From assembly GCA_020831965.1 (NCBI GenBank), contig JAFIFP010000006.1:49610-113609 (forward strand): DNA of 64,000 bases. The letters run 5' to 3'. The notes beneath the pieces were generated by a model that was not told the origin of the DNA, did no database searches, and saw only the letters and a list, made by a program, of their open reading frames with translations. Shown one piece after another: positions 37,746 through 47,472 of this stretch (positions are counted from its first letter, which is position 1; each line of letters starts with the position of its first letter). The translations under genes were made by a program, and so were the position numbers. The DNA is from Idiomarina sp. (GTDB lineage: Bacteria > Pseudomonadota > Gammaproteobacteria > Enterobacterales > Alteromonadaceae).

Positions 37746-38642
37746 ATGGTCACCAAGCAACAGCTAGCGAAGGCAAAAGAGATTGGGCTGAAGTCTGCGA
37801 AAGAAGCTGTGGCGTTTCTACGGCACTTTGGCAAACGCTGTGCTGGCGATCGGGTCAACGTCATGTCAGGTCATTTGACCTATGTTAGCTTACTCTCCTT
37901 AGTGCCGCTGTTAGCCGTTATTTTCGCGATGTTTGCTGCCTTTCCAATGTTTGAAGAAGTGCGGCAATCAGTAGAAGATGCCTTGTTACGCAACTTGGTA
38001 CCGACCAGCGGTGAGGCGCTCCAAGACTATTTACAGCGTTTTGTCGGCAACGCGAATCAAATGACTGCAATTGGCGTCGTGTTCCTGTTTGTCGTTGCAC
38101 TCATGCTGATTTCTGCCATAGATAAAGCTATGAATACCATTTGGCGCGTCCATAATCGCCGGCGCATGATTATCTCATTGGCGGTGTATTGGATGGTGCT
38201 GACCATGGGACCCATTCTGGTGGGCACGAGTTTCGCGGTGAGTTCGTACTTGCTGTCGATCGCTGCCTTTGCCGATGAATATGTCAGTGGGTTTCGTTCT
38301 ACTGCGCTGACATTGTTCCCCTTTTTCACCACGTTGGCAGCATTCTTGTTGCTCTACGTCATGGTACCGAATCGGGTTGTGAAGTTTCGTCATGCGATCT
38401 GGGGCGCCGGGCTTGCCGCCTTCCTGTTTGAGTTGGCTAAGAACGGATTTGGCTTGTATTTGCAGTATTTTCCTACCTACGAACTGATTTATGGTGCGGT
38501 GGCGACTATTCCGATTCTGATTGTTTGGATTTACCTCTCTTGGAATATTATTTTACTCGGCGCTGAATTGACGGTCAGCATTGAAGAGTATCTCGGTGAG
38601 CGGTCTGAGCCAATTCCACACGAAGAGGAAGAAACCACGTGA
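37746..38642 (+). CDS. yihY: YihY/BrkB-family inner-membrane protein
   Basis: A 298-residue UPF0761 membrane protein with about six transmembrane helices, beginning at the family-typical HLTYVSLLSLVPLLAVIFAM. The conserved interior NTIWRVHNRRRMI and the C-terminal GAVATIPILIVWIYLSW are intact. Function is not established; the old label ribonuclease BN is wrong for this family. An AAGGAG site precedes the ATG. It overlaps dtd by 4 bases (GTGA), the usual pairing. Confidence 0.92.
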   Translation: MVTKQQLAKAKEIGLKSAKEAVAFLRHFGKRCAGDRVNVMSGHLTYVSLLSLVPLLAVIFAMFAAFPMFEEVRQSVEDALLRNLVPTSGEALQDYLQRFVGNANQMTAIGVVFLFVVALMLISAIDKAMNTIWRVHNRRRMIISLAVYWMVLTMGPILVGTSFAVSSYLLSIAAFADEYVSGFRSTALTLFPFFTTLAAFLLLYVMVPNRVVKFRHAIWGAGLAAFLFELAKNGFGLYLQYFPTYELIYGAVATIPILIVWIYLSWNIILLGAELTVSIEEYLGERSEPIPHEEEETT

Positions 38643-39076
38643 TTGCGCTGATACAACGAGTGCGTGAAGCACGGGTTGAAGTAGAACAACAAATTGTGGG
38701 GCAAATTAATCAAGGCATTCTCGTTTTTCTCGGCGTTGAGAAAGACGATGCCGATGAACAGGCGAAAGCGCTCGCGCGACGTGTCGCCAGTTACCGCATA
38801 TTTGCCGATGCTGAACAGAAGATGAACTTGGACGTGCGCGATATTCAGGGTGCGGTACTCGTGGTATCCCAGTTCACATTGGCTGCAGATACCCGCAAAG
38901 GACGTCGACCCAGCTTTTCCTCGGCTGGCCACCCGTCAGTTGCGCAGCGCCTGTACCATGTATTTTGCGATGTGCTGCGCGAAGAGGGGGTTGTTGTTGA
39001 AACCGGGCAGTTCGCTGCCGATATGCAAGTACACCTCGTGAATGATGGCCCTGTCACCTTTCAACTTACCGTGTAA
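38639..39076 (+). CDS. dtd: D-aminoacyl-tRNA deacylase
   Basis: Removes D-amino acids (and Gly) mischarged onto tRNA. A 145-residue protein with SQFTLAADTRKGRRPSF and the cross-subunit Gly-cisPro motif in NDGPVTFQL. The GTG start overlaps the yihY stop. Confidence 0.97.
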   Translation: MIALIQRVREARVEVEQQIVGQINQGILVFLGVEKDDADEQAKALARRVASYRIFADAEQKMNLDVRDIQGAVLVVSQFTLAADTRKGRRPSFSSAGHPSVAQRLYHVFCDVLREEGVVVETGQFAADMQVHLVNDGPVTFQLTV

Positions 39077-39139
39077 ACGGAATTCTCGAAGAGTCTTATC
39101 GAATTAAGTCCCTTGTATGTGGAAGGTCTTCCGATAGTA

Positions 39140-39162
39140 TAAATGATAAGAGTTCTCATTTA
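39140..39162. promoter_or_regulatory. Possible Fur box
   Basis: TAAATGA (39140-39146) and TCATTTA (39156-39162) form an inverted repeat. The core TGATAAGAGTTCTCA matches the 7-1-7 Fur model TGATAAT-N-ATTATCA at 11 of 14 positions. It lies 36 bases before the DUF2061 gene. The match is moderate. Confidence 0.35.
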
Positions 39163-39197
39163 GGCATGGGAAAATCATTTAGCGGGGAGTTTCTATT

Positions 39198-39404
39198 ATG
39201 CAAAAAACAATGAGTTTCGCCGTGGTGCATTTTACAGTCGCCTTTTTGGTGACCTACGCACTGACGGGTAGTTGGGTATTGGGCGGATTAATCGCATTGA
39301 TTGAACCAATGGTGAATACTGTTGCGTATTTCTTTCATGAGAAAGTTTGGGATCGCATTCAGTTAGCGCGCGCAAACTCGGTGAAATCAACTATGACGGT
39401 GTAA
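39198..39404 (+). CDS. DUF2061 small membrane protein
   Basis: A 68-residue protein with two hydrophobic helices and the DUF2061 pattern FLVTYALTGSWVLGGLIALI followed by EPMVNTVAYFFHEKVWDRI. Function is unknown. The SDR gene starts 3 bases after it, so they share a transcript. Confidence 0.85.
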   Translation: MQKTMSFAVVHFTVAFLVTYALTGSWVLGGLIALIEPMVNTVAYFFHEKVWDRIQLARANSVKSTMTV

Positions 39405-39407
39405 CGT

Positions 39408-40130
39408 ATGACAACAATCGCGGTGTTTGGCGCAGGGGGCGGACTTGGTCTTGCATTGGTTCAGGAAGTCGCGACTGCGGACCATGTCGACACCGTGTGG
39501 GCGGTCAGTCGGCAAGCTGCGCCGAGCGACTTGCCGGCAAAAGTGACTTGGTGGCAGATTGAAGAGCCGAGCTTACCCGCCCTACAAAAACTTTGCGCAG
39601 ACTGGCAGCACAATGACGTCGTCCTTGATGGCGTGATTTCGACCATAGGTTGGCTGCATCGTGACGAATGGATGCCGGAACGACGTATCGAGCAACTCAA
39701 CGACGAACAACTCGCCGCTTACTTTTATGACAACGCCGTTATTCCCGCAATGCTATTGCAGTCGCTGAAGCCACTTTTACCCAAAAAAGCACCGGCATTT
39801 GTTGCCCAGCTAGGCGCCAAAGTTGGCAGTATTGGAGACAATGAGCTCGGCGGCTGGTACGGCTATCGCGCCTCGAAAGCAGCTTTGAATATGTTATTTA
39901 AAACAGCGGCTATTGAATTTCGTCGAACCCATAAACAGCTCACCCTCTCGGTGATCCACCCTGGTACAACAGATACCGACTTGTCAGAGCCCTTCCAGGA
40001 AAGGTTGCCGGCGGATAAGCTTTTTACCCCAGAGCTCAGTGCACAGCGAATTTGGCAGGTGATACAGTCACGCACGCCAAATGAGTCGGGTGGGTTCTGG
40101 TTTTGGGACGGCACGCCATTACCTTGGTAA
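39408..40130 (+). CDS. Short-chain dehydrogenase/reductase, C-factor-like
   Basis: A 240-residue Rossmann-fold SDR. The nucleotide site is AVFGAGGGLGLALVQE (Gly-rich), and the catalytic YxxxK is in GYRASKAALNMLFKTAAIEF; a Ser-containing strand precedes it less obviously (AQLGAKVGSIGD). The pattern IHPGTTDTDLSEPFQ is typical of the CsgA/C-factor branch. The substrate is unknown. Confidence 0.85.
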   Translation: MTTIAVFGAGGGLGLALVQEVATADHVDTVWAVSRQAAPSDLPAKVTWWQIEEPSLPALQKLCADWQHNDVVLDGVISTIGWLHRDEWMPERRIEQLNDEQLAAYFYDNAVIPAMLLQSLKPLLPKKAPAFVAQLGAKVGSIGDNELGGWYGYRASKAALNMLFKTAAIEFRRTHKQLTLSVIHPGTTDTDLSEPFQERLPADKLFTPELSAQRIWQVIQSRTPNESGGFWFWDGTPLPW

Positions 40131-40202
40131 GCTTTTGGCTTGCTGAATCGACACTTCTCGGTCATGCTTGAGGCAATGATCGAACTGTAAAGGAAAATCC
40201 AA

Positions 40203-40502
40203 ATGTATTATCTGTTGTCCCTGGTGTTGCCGCCTGTCGCCGTGTGGCTTAGCGGGCATAAAAAACAAGCGATTTTGAGCTTGGTGCTCTTCGTGCTGGC
40301 GCTCGTTTTAATGAGTGTTGCAACCTCGGGTATGGCGCCGGGAGCTTATGCGGCAGGACCGGTGTTTTACATTGCATCCATTATTCACGCTTTCATTTTT
40401 GTACATAGATTTCATCAAACCGAAAGTGGTCAAATTCATCCGCACCGAGACACTGCCTCTCAGTCAAAAAAGCCAGATAATTCAACGTCTCCAGAGCGGT
40501 AA
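40203..40502 (+). CDS. Small two-helix membrane protein, Pmp3-like
   Basis: A 99-residue protein with two or three hydrophobic segments in the first 65 residues (YYLLSLVLPPVAVWLSGHKK, then LSLVLFVLALVLM) and a hydrophilic, His/Ser/Lys-rich tail. The LPPVAVWL motif recalls the Pmp3/YqaE family of small membrane proteins, but the assignment is weak. It begins 72 bases after the SDR gene. Confidence 0.55.
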   Translation: MYYLLSLVLPPVAVWLSGHKKQAILSLVLFVLALVLMSVATSGMAPGAYAAGPVFYIASIIHAFIFVHRFHQTESGQIHPHRDTASQSKKPDNSTSPER

Positions 40503-40586
40503 AAGTCTGATAAAGACGCCATCTGGTAGGGCCTCTCTAGGTAGAATAACCGTCAATAAGACAGGTTTGTTATCCGGAGGCCTTGT

Positions 40587-41520
40587 ATGACGCTCGGCAT
40601 GTTCAAAAAGTTAGGGTTGGTAAGTACGCTCATGCTCTTCGCAGTGGGTTTGACTGCATGCTCTGACGGTACCGCAAAACCCGGTCCGCAGGCCGGCCCT
40701 TTGTCACGTGTTCTTGTCGTGGAAGTTGAAAGCCGCGATCTCGATCTAGAACGCCCTTTTTCGGCGCGCACCGAAGGTTCTATGGTGGCTGAAGTGCGAG
40801 CTCGCGCCGCAGGTCAAATTGAATCGCTACAATAACCGCCCCGCAGCACGCATGCTCGGTGAACCTGCGCCTGGCTATAGTACCGGTCAAGCCATGGCGG
40901 CTCTCGAAGATGTGATGCGTAATATGGAAGACGCTTCTGAGCAGTATCAATTGTTCTGGACCGGTGCGTCGCGTCAAGAACGAGAAGGCGGCGGTGCGGC
41001 TGGCTTAGCCTTTGGTTTCGCAATTCTGATGGTGTTCCTATTATTGGCTGCGCAGTACGAACGTTGGACATTACCCTTCGCGGTACTGACGGCGATTCCT
41101 TTCGCTGTGTTTGGTGCAGTGATGGCGACGTGGGTGTTAGGCTTACAGAACAACATTTACTTCCAAGTTGGCTTATTGGTGCTGATTGGCCTGTCCGCGA
41201 AAAATGCAATTTTGATCGTGGAATTCGCGACCAGTAATCGAAAACGCGGCATGTCGATCTTGGCCTCGGCTTTAACTGCTTGTCGTCAGCGTTTCCGCCC
41301 AATTCTGATGACGTCGTTGGCATTTATTCTCGGTGCCATGCCGCTAGCATTTGGATCGGGTGCCGGAGCGGCAGCACGGCAGGCCGTAGGTGTGACTGTG
41401 GTCGGAGGCATGTTAGTCGCCACCTTCATTTCCATCTTCTTTATCCCAGTGTTCTATCAGTGGATAGAGAAACGGACACTGCAGATGAAGTTAAAACGGC
41501 AGAAACGCTTGCCAGGATAG
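40587..41520 (+). pseudogene. Deletion remnant of an RND efflux operon (adaptor N terminus joined to pump C terminus)
   Basis: Two broken genes abut. 40587-40835 encodes 82 residues: a lipoprotein signal (LTAC) and the start of a membrane-fusion adaptor (VLVVEVESRDLDLERPFSAR, EVRARAAGQIES). 40819-41520, in another frame with a TTG, encodes the last ~230 residues of an HAE1-type RND pump (RYNNRPAARMLGEPAPGYST, then FAILMVFLLLAAQYERWTLP, LSAKNAILIVEF and FIPVFYQWIEKR). The adaptor's last 300 residues and the pump's first ~800 are missing, roughly 3.3 kb. The join is at about 40815-40830 and out of frame. Neither part can pump. Confidence 0.85.
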
Positions 41521-41584
41521 TCAGTGACTGCCATAACTTGTGCATAACTCACATGTTGACGATCAGTGACGAGGAGTGGCAGTC

Positions 41585-41845
41585 ATGAAAAATGAAATAA
41601 GTACGCGGCAAATTCTCTCGGTGTATGAAAAAATTCGCGAGCATGGCGAAGCAGACGATGGCAAACATACACTCGAGGGAATTAGCGCTTCCACCGATTT
41701 TGACGGTTACACCCTCTACCTCGAAGGCCACCAAGTCAGGTTAAGTACGGGCTTTCATAACACCTACCATCTGGACTACGAATCTGAGCGCGCGAGCGAA
41801 CAGTTCTTGAAAAAACTTCAGTACATCGAAGCGAATTATGATTAA
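41585..41845 (+). CDS. DUF3081 family protein
   Basis: An 86-residue soluble protein with the DUF3081 pattern (VYEKIREHGEADDGKHTLEG, then DGYTLYLEGHQVRLSTGFHN). Function is unknown; the family is largely restricted to marine gammaproteobacteria as far as I recall. The ATG at 41585 has a GAGGAG site eight bases upstream. Confidence 0.8.
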   Translation: MKNEISTRQILSVYEKIREHGEADDGKHTLEGISASTDFDGYTLYLEGHQVRLSTGFHNTYHLDYESERASEQFLKKLQYIEANYD

Positions 41846-41878
41846 ATGAAAATCTAATTCATTGATGGTCAGACCAGA

Positions 41879-42517
41879 ATGACAGTCAAAAAATACTCTC
41901 TCGGCGAAGAAATCGCCCATTCAGTCTCTCACGGTATCGGTGCGTTGCTCGGTGTCGCCGCTCTTCTGTTTTTAGTGTGGTTAGCAGTGAGTGAAGGCAC
42001 GGTTTGGCACCTAGCGAGTGCGATTATTTACGGTTCTTCACTCATTCTGCTGTATACCGCGTCCACGCTTTATCATGCAATCACCAATGCACGCGCGAAG
42101 CACTTTTTTCAGCTCATGGATCACGCCGCGATCTTTGTCCTCATTGCCGGTACTTATACGCCCTTCTTGTTGGTAAACCTGCGAGGCCCGTGGGGCTGGA
42201 GCTTGTTTATCATCATCTGGACCATTGCGATTGGCGGTGTATTCCTAGAAACCATGAAGAAAGAGCGAATTAAATGGTTGTCGCTAACGCTCTACTTAGG
42301 TCTTGGTTGGATGGCGATTGTGGCAGTGAAGCCAATGCTTGAAATGGTCGATCACTTTGCTCTCTTGCTCTTGCTACTGGGCGGGCTCGCCTATTCCTTA
42401 GGAGTGATCTTCTACGTCCGTAAGCAAATGGTGTATCACCATGCAATCTGGCATTTGTTCGTATTAGCGGGGAGCGTATTGCACTTCTTTGCCGTGTGGA
42501 TTGGCGTTTACTCATAA
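41879..42517 (+). CDS. Hemolysin III / TrhA family membrane protein (PAQR fold)
   Basis: A 212-residue, seven-helix protein. The family signatures are EEIAHSVSHGIGALLGVAAL, STLYHAI and DHAAIFVLIAGTYTPF near the middle, and HAIWHLFVLAGSVLHFFAVW at the C terminus; the conserved His residues bind metal in PAQR proteins. The name hemolysin is historical; E. coli YqfA/TrhA is implicated in membrane homeostasis. Confidence 0.9.
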   Translation: MTVKKYSLGEEIAHSVSHGIGALLGVAALLFLVWLAVSEGTVWHLASAIIYGSSLILLYTASTLYHAITNARAKHFFQLMDHAAIFVLIAGTYTPFLLVNLRGPWGWSLFIIIWTIAIGGVFLETMKKERIKWLSLTLYLGLGWMAIVAVKPMLEMVDHFALLLLLLGGLAYSLGVIFYVRKQMVYHHAIWHLFVLAGSVLHFFAVWIGVYS

Positions 42518-42560
42518 CGCTCGTTCAGGGTAATCAAATCGTCTTTTCAGTGTCGGCCAC

Positions 42561-43001
42561 TCAATCTATCGGAGTGGGCCGGCCGTTCAGCTTATCAAGC
42601 AAGTTTGAAAGCTCTTTGAGATCTTCTTCACTTACATTCGGACAAGCACAAAGGACTTGTTGAGGTAAGTCATTGGCCTTTTCGGTTAAGCGTCGACCCG
42701 TTTCGGTAAGAATAATATAGCGTTTACGTTTATCTGAGGCGTCCGCCTCGGTGTATAGGAACTCCTTGCCCACTAGCTTTTTCATCATCAATGACAACGT
42801 TCCCACGTCAATCTGCGTGCGTTCGCTCAGCGCGCTGAGAGTAATGCGATCTTCTTCCCATAAGGCCATCATCACCACATATTGCGGATAAGTCAGATTT
42901 AAGGGTTCAAGCAGCACCGAATAGAGCCGATTCAGTCTATGGTTTGCCATATAGATACGATGGCACAGCTGATTTTCCAGAAAGAGATTGGGATATTTCA
43001 T
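42561..43001 (-). CDS. ohrR: Organic-peroxide-sensing MarR repressor OhrR
   Basis: A 146-residue MarR-family regulator with winged helix (ITLSALSERTQIDVGTLSLM, then the wing DASDKRKRYIILTETGR). Cys13 in LENQLCHRIYMANHRLNRLY is in the position of the peroxide-reactive Cys of OhrR. The start at 43001 is chosen because the longer frame to 43106 runs across the operators. It is divergent from ohr across 130 bases carrying two identical palindromes. Confidence 0.9.
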   Translation of the reverse strand: MKYPNLFLENQLCHRIYMANHRLNRLYSVLLEPLNLTYPQYVVMMALWEEDRITLSALSERTQIDVGTLSLMMKKLVGKEFLYTEADASDKRKRYIILTETGRRLTEKANDLPQQVLCACPNVSEEDLKELSNLLDKLNGRPTPID

Positions 43002-43030
43002 ACAGGCTCCTAGGCTTCGTTTTATTTTAA

Positions 43031-43088
43031 TTTGCATGCAAAGCATTTGCAAATTGGGTGATCTCTTGCTATATATTTTGCATGCAAA
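43031..43088. promoter_or_regulatory. Two identical OhrR operators and the ohr promoter
   Basis: The 12-base palindrome TTTGCATGCAAA occurs at 43031-43042 and 43077-43088. Between them is a promoter for ohr: -35 TTGCAA (43047-43052), 17 bases, -10 TATATA (43070-43075). The right copy covers the expected ohr start site and the left copy lies just before ohrR, so one repressor could control both directions. Confidence 0.75.
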
Positions 43089-43131
43089 GTAAATTAGGTC
43101 GTTCATTTGTGACTACGAAGAGGAGTTGGTT

Positions 43132-43560
43132 ATGCAACAGTTAAAAGAAAAGGTGTATACCGCGAAGGTTTCAACCGCTGGTGGTCGTGCCGGTGAGTCG
43201 GCGTCAGATGACGGTCGATTAAAAGTGAAGCTTTCCACGCCAAAGGCGATGGGCGGTGATGATGGTCAAGGAACAAATCCAGAGCAATTATTTGGTGCTG
43301 GCTACTCGGCTTGTTTTCTTGGTGCGCTCAAGTTTGTGGCCGGCCAAGCAAAAGTGAAGGTGCCAGATGACGCAACAATTGATGCCGAGGTAAGTTTTGG
43401 TCCCATTGAGCATGGTTTCGGGATTGCAGTGGCCTTAAAGGTGTCACTCCCGGGAATTGACGCGAAGCAAGCCGAGCAATTAGTCGCTGAAGCGCATAAA
43501 GTATGTCCCTATTCGAATGCAACACGCGACAACATTCAGGTCGACTTATCGGTGGTGTAG
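43132..43560 (+). CDS. ohr: Organic hydroperoxide resistance protein Ohr
   Basis: A 142-residue Ohr/OsmC-fold thiol peroxidase. The peroxidatic Cys is in GYSACFLGAL and the resolving Cys in AHKVCPYSNATR; the catalytic Arg region NPEQLFGAGY is present. It detoxifies organic and fatty-acid hydroperoxides using lipoylated reductants. The ATG at 43132, with AGAGGAG upstream, is preferred to a TTG two codons earlier. Confidence 0.95.
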   Translation: MQQLKEKVYTAKVSTAGGRAGESASDDGRLKVKLSTPKAMGGDDGQGTNPEQLFGAGYSACFLGALKFVAGQAKVKVPDDATIDAEVSFGPIEHGFGIAVALKVSLPGIDAKQAEQLVAEAHKVCPYSNATRDNIQVDLSVV

Positions 43561-43588
43561 TTTTTCCTAGCGCAAACCAGATACAAAA

Positions 43589-43610
43589 AAGCCCGACATC
43601 TGTCGGGCTT
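43589..43610. terminator. Bidirectional terminator between ohr and typA
   Basis: AAGCCCGACA and TGTCGGGCTT form a 10 bp stem with little loop, flanked by A and T runs on both sides. Serves both convergent genes. Confidence 0.85.
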
Positions 43611-43631
43611 TCTATTTAGGCTGCGGCTGGC

Positions 43632-45461
43632 TTAAGCTTCAGTGGTCCGCGATGCACGCTTCCGTTCGTTTTCGGTCAGTAATTTTTTCCGAACACGAAT
43701 CGATTTTGGCGTGACTTCAACCAGCTCATCGTTGTCGATAAACTCGAGCGCACGTTCCAATGACATTCTGATCGGTGGCGTCAGCGTTAATGCTTCATCA
43801 GTACCTGCGGCACGAATGTTCGTAAGCTGCTTACCTTTCAAACAGTTGACTGTCAGGTCGTTCGAACGGTTATGAATACCGATCAATTGCCCTTCGTATA
43901 CTTCGTCACCGTGTGATGCGAATAAGCGACCACGCTCTTGCAGGTTGAACAGCGCGTAAGCCAGTGCCTTACCTTGTGCATTTGAAACCAATACACCGTT
44001 AGTACGCTGGCCAATCTTACCGCCTTTATGCGGACCATAATGGTCGAACGCGTGGTAAACCAAACCAGTACCTGAAGTGAGGGTCATAAACTCAGTTTGG
44101 AAACCAATCAAGCCGCGGCTTGGCACCATAAAGTCGATACGTGTACGACCTTTACCGTCTGGCTGCATGTTGGTCATTTCTGCTTTACGCAGACCCAACG
44201 CTTCCATGACCGAACCTTGATGCTGCTCTTCAATATCTACGGTCAGCGTTTCGAAAGGTTCTTGCTTCTCGCCGTCAACCATCTTGATGATAACTTCTGG
44301 GCGTGATACCGCGAGTTCAAAACCTTCGCGGCGCATGTTTTCGATGAGAACACCTAAGTGCAATTCACCGCGACCTGATACGCGGAACTTGTCCGGGTGC
44401 TCAGTTTCTTCAACACGCAACGCAACGTTGTGTACGAGTTCTTGTTGCAGACGTTCGAGGATTTGACGTGAAGTCACGTATTTCCCTTCTTTTCCTGCAA
44501 ACGGCGACGTATTGACCTGGAAGGTCATGGTCACCGTCGGTTCGTCAACTGTTAGTGGAGGCAATGCCTCAACCGCTGTGGTTGCGCACACGGTATCCGA
44601 AATCTTCAATTCGCCAAGGCCAGTAATGGCGCAGATGTCGCCCGCTTGGGCTTCATCAACTTCCATACGGTCAAGACCGAGGTAACCGAAGACCTGCCCA
44701 ATTTTGCCGTTACGCGTTTTACCGTCAGCACCAATAATGGTGACCGCTTGATTTGGTCGCACCATACCGCGGGTTAAACGACCAATCCCGATAACACCTA
44801 CATAGCTTGAGTAGTCGAGCTGAGAAATCTGCAACTGTAAGGTGCCGTTTAAGTCAGCGTCTGGTGGCGCAACTTTGTCGACAATGGCTTGGAACAGCGG
44901 AGTCATATCACCGCTAGTGGCTTCCGAGTCGTCAGACGCGAAGCCGTTTAGCGCTGATGCATAAATAATAGGGAAGTCGAGTTGCTCGTCAGTGGCACCC
45001 AGGTTGTCAAACAGATCAAATACTTGATCCACAACCCAATCAGGGCGTGCGCCTGGACGGTCAATTTTGTTTACCACGACGATTGGCTTCAAGCCGTGGG
45101 CAAACGCTTTCTGAGTAACGAAACGCGTTTGCGGCATTGGGCCGTCGACAGCGTCGACAAGCAGCAATACCGAATCGGCCATCGATAGAACACGTTCTAC
45201 CTCACCGCCGAAATCCGCGTGACCCGGAGTATCCAGAATGTTGATGTGGTAATCATGCCAGTTAATCGCGGTGTTCTTCGCGAGAATGGTAATACCACGC
45301 TCTTTTTCTAGATCGTTCGAGTCCATGATGCGCTCTTGCACTTCGCCCCGGCTTTCAAGGGTGCCGGATTGCTGAAGAAGCTTATCAACCAAGGTTGTTT
45401 TGCCATGGTCAACGTGCGCGATAATCGCAATATTGCGGATCTTTTCGATATCTTTTGCCAT
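43632..45461 (-). CDS. typA: Ribosome-associated GTPase TypA/BipA
   Basis: A 609-residue translational GTPase. G1 is [15 protein letters not shown]3 [15 protein letters not shown]4 [15 protein letters not shown]-like domains II, III and V follow, then the TypA-specific C-terminal domain. It promotes 50S assembly at low temperature and under stress. The start at 45461 ([20 protein letters not shown]) is the family start; the frame continues five codons upstream. Confidence 0.96.
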   Translation of the reverse strand: MAKDIEKIRNIAIIAHVDHGKTTLVDKLLQQSGTLESRGEVQERIMDSNDLEKERGITILAKNTAINWHDYHINILDTPGHADFGGEVERVLSMADSVLLLVDAVDGPMPQTRFVTQKAFAHGLKPIVVVNKIDRPGARPDWVVDQVFDLFDNLGATDEQLDFPIIYASALNGFASDDSEATSGDMTPLFQAIVDKVAPPDADLNGTLQLQISQLDYSSYVGVIGIGRLTRGMVRPNQAVTIIGADGKTRNGKIGQVFGYLGLDRMEVDEAQAGDICAITGLGELKISDTVCATTAVEALPPLTVDEPTVTMTFQVNTSPFAGKEGKYVTSRQILERLQQELVHNVALRVEETEHPDKFRVSGRGELHLGVLIENMRREGFELAVSRPEVIIKMVDGEKQEPFETLTVDIEEQHQGSVMEALGLRKAEMTNMQPDGKGRTRIDFMVPSRGLIGFQTEFMTLTSGTGLVYHAFDHYGPHKGGKIGQRTNGVLVSNAQGKALAYALFNLQERGRLFASHGDEVYEGQLIGIHNRSNDLTVNCLKGKQLTNIRAAGTDEALTLTPPIRMSLERALEFIDNDELVEVTPKSIRVRKKLLTENERKRASRTTEA

Positions 45462-45595
45462 AAATCTGTGTTTCACACCTGTAAATCAAGGGCGAGAGGC
45501 CCCTTTTGAGGGGGCGGATCATACGCGGAATTCGCACAATTAAAAAGGAACTTCGGTGCTTTTTTGTTCGTTGTCACCGTAAATTCACGATTCAG

Positions 45596-47326
45596 CTATG
45601 CTTTTATGGACTCTGCTGAAGGCGCTGAAGCCTTTTGCACGTTGGTCTCTGGAGCAGAATCTGGAACCCGAATAATAAATTCCGAGCCATGATCAGGTTG
45701 ACTGCGTACCGATATTTTCCCGCCCAGTACGGTATCTACGATGTTGTAGACGATATGTAGGCCCAAACCACTACCTCCTTGCCCTAATCGGGTAGTGAAG
45801 AAGGGCTCGAAGACGCGCTCGCGTACTTGCTCCGACATTCCTTTGCCGTTATCCGCGACGATAATTTCTACCATGCCGCAGCGCTCTCTGTGTGCCGATA
45901 CCGTGATGGTGCCCTGAGTGCGACCGCTAAAGCCATGTACGACCGCATTCAGCACAAGGTTCGCAAGTACTTGGCCAAGCTGTCCGGGATAGCTATTCAT
46001 GTCAATGGGCTCGGGAATTCTAATGTCCACATGATGCTCGCCACCACGGAGTTGTGGACCTAGCGTCGCCAACACGGCCTCAACGGTTTTCCGTAAGTCG
46101 AACTCGCGGCGGCGCGCGCTGGTTTGGTCGATGGATACTTGCTTGAAGCTGCTAATCAAGTCACCGGCACGCCATGCATTTTGTTGCACTAAAGTCGCCG
46201 CCTCGTTCAATTGTTGAAGCTCATGGAGCAAATCGTCGGTAGATAGTTGAGACGCGCGATCATTTATGCGTTTTAAGCGGTCTACAATCACCGAGGCGGC
46301 CATCATACTGTTACTGACTGGTGTGGATAGCTCATGAGCAACGCCGGCCACTAAGCTGCCTAGGGCGGCCATACGTTCTTGCTTCACAAGTTGTGACTGT
46401 GCGCGTTGTAAGCCACGAAAGGTTTTCTTGAGTTGGCGTGCTTTTGCAGCAACGAGGGTTTCAACTCGAATGTTTTGAAATAGCAATGAGCCGAACGCTA
46501 GGGTGGCAAGCAAAGTAAGGGCTAGGCCAATCAGCACAACGAGATAGTTGCGAGACGCTCCGTGGGTTGGGCTGAAATCTGCGTCAAAGAATCAACGAAA
46601 CGACCATTCATACTGACCAATTGGGCTTGAAATGTCATGTTGCGCTTCGGCCGCGGTGGTTAGCGGTGGCAGGCTGGAGAATTTCACACCGGGCGTACGC
46701 GGATGATAGATTTCTAAAGTTGTGCCTTCGACAATTAGTCCAGCGGTAACTTCGCGGAGAATTTGGTCGAAGTTAGTGACGGTAACCAGCACGCCGGGCA
46801 CTCCTGCATTCGGTGCGGTGATCGCCATGGCGAGGTAACTTGTGCCGTTACGTTGAAATAGAGGGCCAATCACGAGGGCAGGACTAAACTCTTGAGCATC
46901 CTCTAAGGTTGGCAGGAGCTCAGGTGGAATCTCAAGATCAAGGCCGGTCGATAACCAATCCAGCTCTCCTGCGGCGTGCACAATCCGCTGTTCGTCAGTC
47001 GTTCCCGCCACCCAAGCAAGGGTTAGTGGTGCCGCGCGACTCGTGGTATCCACCAGCTGGCGGTGCGCTTCAATGAGCTCCTCATGAGTGACTTCTTCAG
47101 AGCCTTTGTACAAAGTTGCCAGACTAATTAAAGGCTCCCGTTCTCGCTCGACCCGATACGTCAGTTCCGTGGTCATGCGCTCCGCTTCAGCAATTGAACC
47201 GAGCTGCCAGAGCCGGAAGGTATTGCGCTCCACAAGATAAGCCGCGACCAGAGTCAGTGTGATGCCAATCACCGCAACAGCGATAAGAGTCCATGTGTGA
47301 CGTCGATAGCGACGAAATAAGCTCAT
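45596..47326 (-). pseudogene. Membrane sensor histidine kinase split by one in-frame stop
   Basis: The 576-codon frame is continuous except for a TGA at 46594-46592. The first part (244 codons) has an N-terminal TM helix (LIAVAVIGITLTLVAAYLV) and an extracytoplasmic sensor domain. Directly after the stop the same frame reads FFDADFSPTHGASRNYLVVL, entering a second TM helix (about 46540-46480) and then a kinase core: H box GVAHELSTPVSN, N box LVLNAVVHGFSG, G1 VADNGKGMSEQ, G2 GQGGSGLGLHIVYN. No reading frame shift is needed. A CGA-to-TGA change would explain it. Downstream translation from the GTG at 46537 could give a sensorless kinase, so residual function is not excluded. Confidence 0.8.
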
Positions 47327-47472
47327 GCAAAAAACCCAATTGTTAAAGGAATGTTTAGTATAGGATAGGATTAGTGCTTTAGAAGTATTTTATATGTAGC
47401 AAAAATAACCGGTTAAGTTGTTAAATGGATCTGAACGGTTTTGTTTTATATCAAAAGTTATATCTTGAGGGC

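Noticed and set aside
40819..41520. Separate intact gene for a small membrane protein
   Set aside because: Its sequence is the C-terminal third of an RND pump; without the rest it is a remnant rather than a stand-alone gene.
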